Source: Arcuatula senhousia (lineage: Eukaryota; Mollusca; Bivalvia; Mytilida; Mytilidae). From it: 64,000 nucleotides of DNA. The notes beneath the pieces were generated by a model. It was not told where the DNA came from and ran no database searches. It was given only the letters and a program-made list of their open reading frames with translations. Within the stretch, counting starts at the first letter, position 1. Each line of letters begins with the position of its first letter. A program made the position numbers and the translations under genes. Location of the stretch: the NCBI GenBank assembly GCA_963971305.1, contig OZ020307.1, positions 54,929,702 to 54,993,701 on the forward strand. The letters run 5' to 3'. Below are positions 57,686-64,000 of the stretch, piece after piece.

Positions 57686-58085
57686 AAAATGAGCCAGTTA
57701 TACAAAGTTTCATCATTATCCATTTTTTTTCAAAGAAATTGACTAGTATGCAAGATGCAGAATGCATGTCTAAAATAATACAACATAGTCAAGAGGAACA
57801 TTGAATATAAACTGTAAGATTGGAATTTAAAAGTGGAAGGCTACGCCTTTTTTTTTGCAAATTTTGCCTATTTTGTAAATTACATGTATATTCACAAAAT
57901 TATTCGGAGTTAAAGCTTATTATATGTTCAATTTTCTTATAAATGCCAATAAAAGATAAGATTATTTGTGCAATTTTAAAACAGACAAAAAAAAACCCTT
58001 GCAATTCGCTATGGGACAATGAAAATAAACCTTGAGCTAGTAATTTTTTGTAGAAAAAAATAGTGATAACATGCATGCACAACTA

Positions 58086-58275
58086 CAGTCAAACCTGCCT
58101 TAGCGGCCACCTCTATTAAGCAATCACCTGCTTTAGACAGCCACATGTTTTTTGTCCCTTTCTTTAATAAATCAACAAAAACAAACCTGGATTAAGCAGC
58201 CCCCTGTCTTAAGTGGTCATTTTTTTCTCATCCGAAGGGTGGCCTCTTAAAACAGCTAGCATGCAGGTTTGACTG
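58086..58275. mobile_element. 190-bp pogo-like MITE with TA duplications
   Basis: CAGTCAAACCTGCCTTAGCG at the left and AGCATGCAGGTTTGACTG at the right are inverted ends. TA lies on both sides (58084-58085 and 58276-58277). Inside, GATTAAGCAGCC and TAAG(C/T)GGT-type words repeat. Confidence 0.85.
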
Positions 58276-58287
58276 TACATATGTAAT

Positions 58288-58532
58288 ACTTCTTGCGTAT
58301 AAAATTTCAATGAATTCTGTTCAGTAGCTTCATAGCAGTTAAATCCACAAGAGGATAAATCAAGATTTTAAGCAAATTTTTAAGGTCAAAGGACCATAAC
58401 TCACACAAAATTTTGCAGAGAAAAATATCTGGTATTCTTTTCAATAGTTTAGAAGAAGTTTTATCACAGAAGGACAAACTGACGGACCAGTCAAAACATA
58501 ATACCCTCTGCAACTTTGTTGTGTGGGGTCTA
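58288..58532 (-). mobile_element. Diverged family A pearl-like fragment
   Basis: Resembles the reverse of family A: TTCTGTTCAGTAGCTTCATA, GGTCAAAGGACCATAACTCA, CAAAATTTTGCAGA, then GACGGACCAGTCAAAACATA and CTGCAACTTTGTTGTGTGGG. The start arm is at the right. The 3' hairpin end is lost. Confidence 0.7.
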
Positions 58533-58859
58533 AAAATGTGAAACTCGAACCATATGCTATTATCCCCTCTTATCATATGGGATATCCCACAGATATCAAC
58601 TCAATAGAGGCAAGTCCTGGATCTGCCACTATCAACAGAAACAGAAAATAAAACACATTGATCATGGTCCCAAATTTGTATTTTCTTTTCTTAAAGTTCT
58701 AAATGTAAATGGTTCATTGTAAATAATAAATGTTTGAAAAATACAAAATAGTTCAAATGCTTAATGTCATGATTTTTGTGAACAATTCTCAAAATCTATT
58801 GCAATACAAATCTGCAAATGGTTTAAATTGTTTTCAAATAATGCATTTTTTTAAAAAGA

Positions 58860-58865
58860 TTTATT
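58860..58865 (-). terminator. Candidate PAPSS poly(A) signal
   Basis: The first AATAAA on the - strand after the PAPSS stop (TTTATT on +), about 500 bases downstream. Position only; no transcript evidence. Confidence 0.35.
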
Positions 58866-59367
58866 CATTTTTCTTACTTTATACATGTATTAATGGCTTT
58901 CACTTAATGTAATTTTTTTCATGTTGTGTATTAAATAAAAGCAAAAGAAAATATAACAAAAATAGAAAAGTTTTACATAGAAAAAAAATGAAAAACAAAA
59001 AATAATAGAATATTTTAACATTATGTAAAAATAGTAAAATTTTGAAAATTTGCAACAGTCAGAAGATCAACTTCTAAAAAACAGAAAGACACTTTGTGTT
59101 ACAAGTTACTATACAACACAATTCAAAAAATATAATGTACCCTTTTACAAATTTATAGAAAAAAAAAAACAGATAAAAGATGATCTCAAAAACTTGGTTT
59201 TAAATATATAAATTCTTTACATATTTAAACATGCTAAATATACCGGTACAGTTTTTTTTCAAATGTAAAATTATTGGCCCACTTTGTGTAAATATAATGT
59301 ATAAATGATATTTAGTCCCAATATTTTGTTCTACATGTCCCACTAGAGATTCCATGGTTTAAATGTC

Positions 59368-59610
59368 TTAACTTTTGTTCAACGATTGGTAATAATTCTG
59401 TAAAACTTTCCAAGCTTTAGGTGCCATGAAACCATCGGGAGGATTTTGACCTTCTCTTGCTAACTTTCTCATTTTTGTGCCGGATATAAACTCGTAATCC
59501 TCTTTCTTCTCTGGGTTGTAGAAATCCATACATTTTAACTTAGTATTGTAAGCTGCTACTCTAAACGGTACGATTTCTAGCTGTGTGAGACCTGGGGCCA
59601 TTGTCAAAAC
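59368..59610 (-). CDS. PAPSS: PAPSS last exon (80 residues and stop)
   Basis: Encodes [40 protein letters not shown] and [18 protein letters not shown]. The acceptor is CTTCTCCTTCCAG at 59611-59623. A pearl-like element starts only 28 bases further out. Confidence 0.96.
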   Translation of the reverse strand, partial: VLTMAPGLTQLEIVPFRVAAYNTKLKCMDFYNPEKKEDYEFISGTKMRKLAREGQNPPDGFMAPKAWKVLQNYYQSLNKS

Positions 59611-62600
59611 CTGGAAGGAGAAGTTGTAGGTTATTTTTAATGAAAGAACCTTAGTGAGCACGCTCACATACCCCACGCCTTCTGCTATTTGTCTATATAA
59701 ATTAACCTGGAGCTCGTAAAATTTTTGCGAATTAAAAATATGTTATAACATACACAGTAGTAACATATGTTATGTTTCTTGCAAACTATGTTTTGTTAAA
59801 TTATGTCCAGTAGTTTAAGAGGAGTTGCGATCAAAAACTAAAATCAGGATTTTCTGCAAATTTCTAAGTCCAAAAGGAGCATAACTCCGACAAAAATTTG
59901 CGGATCAAAAATTCCTGGTAATATGCACAACTACATATGGTGTCCTTCTTGCATACCAAGTTTCGTTAAATTCTGTTCTGTAGTTTAAGAGGAGTTGCGA
60001 TTACAAACTGTAATCATGATTTAATGCAAATTTCTAAGTCCAAAAGGGCCATAACTCCCACAAAAATTTGCGGATAAAAAATTCCTGGTTATATGCACAA
60101 CTACATATGGTGTCATTCTTGCATACCAAGTTTCGTTAAATTCTGTTCAGTAGTTTAAGAGGAGTTGCGATTACAAACTGTAATCATGATTTAATGCAAA
60201 TTTCTAAGTCCAAAGGGCCATAACTCCCACAAAAATTTGCGAATCAAAAATTCCAGGTAATATGCACAACTACATATGGTGTTCTTCTTGCATACAAAGT
60301 TTCGTTAAATTCTGTTCAGTAGTTTAAGAGGAGTTGCGATTACAAACTGTAATCATGATTTAATGCAAATTTCTAAGTCCAAAGGGCCATAACTCCCACA
60401 AAAATTCCCGGTAATATGCACAACTACATATGGTGTTCTTCTTGCATACCAAGTTTCGTTAAATTCTGTTCAGTAGTTAAAGAGGAGTTGCGATTACAAA
60501 CTCTGATCACAGACTGACGGACGGACGGACCAGTCAAAAACATTATACCCTTCGCAACTTCGTTGCGTGGGGTATAAAAACATAGAAATGTCTAAAGGAA
60601 AGAAACAGAACATCCTTATTATTTCCTTTTACCTTTTAATTCTCAAGACTGAATAGATTTTTTGAAGACTCAAATATCCTAACAAACAAAATATTTTTTT
60701 ACTTTTATCGTAAAATTTAATTTTGGAGCTGCAAAGATGTAAAAATAATGGTAAATCCACTTATACCAAAACAGAATTCCTTAGCCCCCTGCCCTGCACA
60801 GAAAATTCTAGGTTGCATACACACAAATATTTGTTTCCCTCCAGTATAAGATAAAAGTAAAATCTTAAAAAGGAAACAACATATTTGTGGGCATCTATTT
60901 TGTTGCATTAGGAAAAATCTGAAACCATTAAAATCAATGGGAAAGTTACTTTCAATAAGTAGGTAGTTGAACGTAACTGTAGTTGCTATCTGCACTAGCT
61001 GGTTACTTAATAATTTAATTTTATACTGTAAAGTGAAGTTTGTTCGTAAACAAGTTGGATTTGAACTAACAAGTGAGGCAACCACCATGGCTGAAAATTT
61101 TCTTATTTTGGGAAGCAGTCACATCTAGTAACTTGGACTTTTTAACTAACACTATGATGGATGTAATTGTTCTTCCACTGATCTAAGGTCATCACTGGTC
61201 CTCTGGAATAAGGTATTTGACTCACCTTTGCACCGTGTGTGTGATCAAACAAATCCCTTCCACCATCAGGGTGTGGCATTCCTGCTGGGTCCCTGCCCAC
61301 TATGTAAAAGTTGGCACCAGTGGCCATTCTGGCTTTAGCATGCCATTGTACCTACAACAGAAAAGTCAAAATATAAAATCATAAACTGTCACCTTGCATA
61401 TTAATGTTCCTTGATTTTTACCCATGGGGGTAGTGGTATATAGGAAACACCTTGTCTGTCTGCTTGTCAAAATGCCTCATAAACTGCTAAATTTATTTTG
61501 ATAAAACTTTGCATGATGGGTGTAAACTAAATGCGTGAGAAGGAAATGTCATCTCTCTGGGATACCATTGAAAGGGAAGATAATTTGAGTTTTCCCCCAA
61601 TTATAGTGTTTTATAACTACCTTGTTTTGTAATGATATCATTTTAATATTTCATGACCTCACAAGATACTTGTAAAAATTTGAAACCTAAATTTTATATT
61701 TTTCTTTGACATTCAGGCTTGTAAATTTTCTTAAAAGCTTTTTTCGGTCTTTTTAATTCAAAATTTATTAGAGAAGGGCATTGTAATGGTTGTCTTAAAT
61801 TTCAAATTGATGTAACATGGTGACAAACTCTGTGTTTTTCCATTAATTCTTATTCATTTCAACAAAAAAACTTTGACAAGTAACAAGCTGATATTTATAC
61901 CTCTGTAGGACCAGCATACATCATGGGAGAGGGGAATATAGCTAGTACTGTGGATGCTGCATCTAAAACACCTTCATCTAATATTGCTTTGTGTTGTTCC
62001 ATGCGGTTAGGTAAAGGAACATCATCATCTTTTGTCCAACCACCTTAAAACAGAAAAACAAGATCCTTTACAAAGTTATATAATAATGTATATGAATGTA
62101 ATTCGTACTTGTTTTAATGGATTAAACAGATTTCTATTCTATCATACATTTCCAGGTTAATTGGCTTACAGAAGCTATATATCAAAATATTAAAACCCTG
62201 ATAAGGTAACAACTTAAAATAATTTTTTTCCATCGAGTTATCAACACCAGATGACAGGGGCATATATATTGAATACCAACCGGTACATGTATATGGCATT
62301 ATGTTTTTGAGATGGATTTTATCAGCCCAATAATGCAAGGCTAATCGTGAATAAAATCCATCTCTTTAACAAAATGTCTTATATTACTTTGTTGACAATA
62401 TCAATATTTTAATTACCAATAAAATATTTCCTTATAATTTCATTTTATGGATGGCAAATCTATTTTAGAGGAGGCAATGCTGCTGAAATTTCATGAATGA
62501 CATAACAATATTTCCAATCATAAATGAAGTAAAAGAACATAAATGCAAGATGTCAATGAATAGCAACAACACATGCCTCCTTAGAAGTGACATGTAATGT

Positions 62601-63650
62601 TTTGTATCAAAGCCAGTAGGAGAGATAGGTTTACCCAAATGAGGAGAAAAATTGCTGAAAAAAACAACATTTTCTATCTCATACAATCCACACTATTTTA
62701 CTTTAAACAAAACCAACCTAAGGGATGAAGTAAAAGTGTTGGGTTTTTGTATCCTTTCTCTATAAGTCTTCTCTTTGTATCTGCCATGAGTAAAGCATGA
62801 CCATTATGTATAGGATTGCGTAACTGGAAGGCAAAAACTGCATCTGCCTGAAAATAAAGAAAACAAAATTCTGTATAAAACCATATATTCATTGCTTTAA
62901 ACATATTTATTTGCTCAAATAAAGCAAAGGGATTTGACAAAAGTAATAACAACATTATGCAGGTCCTATTCATAAAAACATTATGAAGTGTCATTAAAGA
63001 TCAAACAACTCACAAAAATAATTTATTTTGTGGACACATTTCAAAACTTGTAACACAAAATTTTAAATGTAAAGAAAAATTACCACTTACAAAACATGCC
63101 AAAAATACATGTACTAGTTTTTTTCTTTATGATTTATTTGAACATGTTGAAAAAATATCTTTTAATCCAGCCTTATTGTCATTATACTAAAACATGTCAG
63201 ATTTTAATTGATTCTGACCAAAGATCTAGTGGCTTTTATCAGCATTGGCTTAGTTTCTTGTTCTACTACCAGATATACAGACATATTGCCCTAGTTCTTT
63301 CACCTAATAACAAAATTTTGTGGTAATTTCACAAAAGTGTAAAATGGTTTTGGTCTAGTCCATCTTTCTACCTATAGACATAATGCCTAGATATTTCATA
63401 TTTTGAATTCTGATAAGGTTCTCACGCCATACAGTCTAATTGGTTAACTGAACTGGCCCAGTCCATCATTTTACAGACAGACGTACAGACAGAATGTCTT
63501 CATGGTCTAAGTACTTACACCTAATCTCCTAAACTCTGCCCTAAGTTCTAACGGTGTTAGCCGGTACTGGTCTAGTCCATCATTCCATCGTATCTTCTCT
63601 AGCACTGATAACTCCCCTCCAACCAGCCAATCACCACTCTCGTAAATCAT
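59368..63650 (-). CDS. PAPSS: PAPS synthase, 3' part of gene (five exons, ATP-sulfurylase domain)
   Basis: Coding joins on the - strand: 63519-63650, 62718-62847, 61901-62043, 61226-61351, 59368-59610 (stop at 59368-59370). All introns are GT...AG, phases agree, and 257 residues are encoded. The product is the C-terminal ATP-sulfurylase domain of bifunctional 3'-phosphoadenosine 5'-phosphosulfate synthase, which joins sulfate and ATP to give APS, later phosphorylated to PAPS by the N-terminal kinase domain. Diagnostic blocks are [34 protein letters not shown] (HxGH motif for ATP), [52 protein letters not shown] and [20 protein letters not shown]. Human PAPSS proteins are about 620 residues, so roughly the first 365 residues, including the APS-kinase domain, lie beyond the window. 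The gene converges on TAF6. PAPSS1 versus PAPSS2 cannot be told here. Confidence 0.96.
59639..60576 (-). mobile_element. Pearl-like element, family A, copy 2, in the last PAPSS intron
   Basis: Reverse of 39471-39943 but with about five core repeats (GAGGAGTTGCGAT(T/C)ACAAACTGT on +). The 3' hairpin GTGAGC-AC-GCTCAC is at 59654-59667 and the inverted arm ATACCCCACGC follows at 59669-59679. ACGG repeats lie at 60517-60529, and the start hairpin TATACCCTTCGCAAC-TTC-GTTGCGTGGGGTATA ends at 60576. Confidence 0.88.
61226..61351 (-). CDS. PAPSS: PAPSS exon, fourth of the five seen (42 residues)
   Basis: Encodes [20 protein letters not shown] and [20 protein letters not shown] plus AK. The donor is GTGAGT, phase 0. 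Conserved [10 protein letters not shown] is an ATP-sulfurylase active-site loop. Confidence 0.96.
61420..61560 (+). repeat. Diverged pearl-like fragment in a PAPSS intron
   Basis: CCATGGGGGTAGTGGTATAT, ACACCTTGTCTGTCTGCTTG and GATAAAACTTTGCATGATGG resemble the start of family E (ACCTTGTCTGTCTGTCC) and the core motif GAAACTTGGTATG. No ends were fixed. Confidence 0.4.
61901..62043 (-). CDS. PAPSS: PAPSS exon, third of the five seen (47 residues plus a split codon)
   Basis: Encodes [40 protein letters not shown] and MYAGPTE. It starts with two bases of a Gly codon split with the exon before. Donor GTATAA. Confidence 0.96.
62718..62847 (-). CDS. PAPSS: PAPSS exon, second of the five seen (43 residues plus a split codon)
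   Basis: Encodes [20 protein letters not shown] and [20 protein letters not shown], then HPL. It contains the HNGH (HxGH) nucleotide-binding motif. Acceptor TTTATTTTCAG, donor GTTGGT. Confidence 0.96.
63519..63650 (-). CDS. PAPSS: PAPSS exon, first of the five seen (44 residues)
   Basis: Encodes [20 protein letters not shown] and [20 protein letters not shown] plus RRLG. Acceptor CTATAAATAG, donor GTAAGT, phase 0 at both ends. The first Met is internal, not the start of the protein. Confidence 0.94.
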
Positions 63651-64000
63651 CTATTTATAGAAACAAATAATCATGTGAAATTAACAACTAATCATGTGAT
63701 AATTATATTGCCAAGTGGAATTAATGAAACGAAACAATTGTTACATGGTCAGTAAGTTTTACATGGGGAATGTAATGTTTATTTTATATAAGATAAAACA
63801 ATGGCTGTGAAGCAAATGTATTCTACTGACTGAAAATATATGAACTTGTTTAAAATCAAAACATTACAATGTCACAAGCTTTACAAGACAGCTGATAGCC
63901 CCATTAAGTTAATACATATCGATAAGCAATTAATAACATTAAATATTTTTCTTTAAGGAGCAACTTTTTGATATAGAAGGAAGGAGGTGCTACAGACAGT
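63651..64000 (-). other. PAPSS intron, runs out of the window
   Basis: No further exon was recognised. The preceding part of PAPSS (end of the kinase domain and linker) must lie beyond base 64000. Confidence 0.7.

Noticed and set aside
60717..61088. 123-residue - strand ORF in a PAPSS intron
   Set aside because: No domain and lies between two well-defined exons; chance frame.
63950..64000. Further PAPSS exon at the window edge
   Set aside because: No frame on the - strand matches PAPSS, and no splice site could be placed.

Overview
This window looks like nuclear DNA from a bivalve mollusc, most likely a mussel of the Mytilus type. It is AT-rich. Genes are broken into short exons with GT/AG introns. 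It also carries many pearl-like elements (tandem core repeats of about 160-235 bp beside GTCC/ACGG microsatellites), which are described mainly from bivalves. No bacterial-type operon, rRNA, tRNA or CRISPR array was seen. The species is inferred from repeat types and protein similarity, not proven.

Two host genes are clear, and they converge. TAF6, a subunit of general transcription factor TFIID, lies on the + strand at 40822-51170: 12 coding exons, all in phase, predicting 630 residues from an N-terminal histone fold through a HEAT-type middle to a low-complexity tail. The 3' part of a PAPS synthase gene (PAPSS, sulfate activation) lies on the - strand at 59368-63650: five exons for the last 257 residues, i.e. 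the ATP-sulfurylase domain. The 5' part of PAPSS lies beyond base 64000. The 8 kb between the two stop codons is almost all repeats.

The left 40 kb holds no recognised host gene. In order it contains: a dead RTE-like LINE fragment (about 1.0-1.4 kb); a pearl-like element (4.9-5.75 kb); a 39-41 bp satellite (8.5-10.3 kb); an unidentified intronless ORF with a basic C-terminus (15.8-16.5 kb, - strand); a decayed Ty3/gypsy-type retroelement with an env-like third region (16.9-20.9 kb); a 3.45 kb terminal-inverted-repeat element with 9-bp target duplications that carries a LINE relic (21.85-25.3 kb); a second LINE relic with a short tandem tail (26.1-27.6 kb); a fold-back structure (27.6-28.4 kb); a 204-bp satellite (30.4-31.1 kb); an SGNH-hydrolase pseudogene (32.5-33.0 kb); and a LINE relic hit by three further elements, one inside another (36.5-40.3 kb).

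The most interesting pattern is shared by at least seven otherwise unlike repeat families (called A to G here). Each has a bipartite hairpin at one end whose paired bases differ between families but still pair. Next come a GTCC- or GTC-type microsatellite and tandem core repeats. In most of them an inverted copy of the first hairpin arm follows, and in several a small final hairpin. Several copies are nested in one another, and for two insertions the empty site can be read elsewhere in this window.
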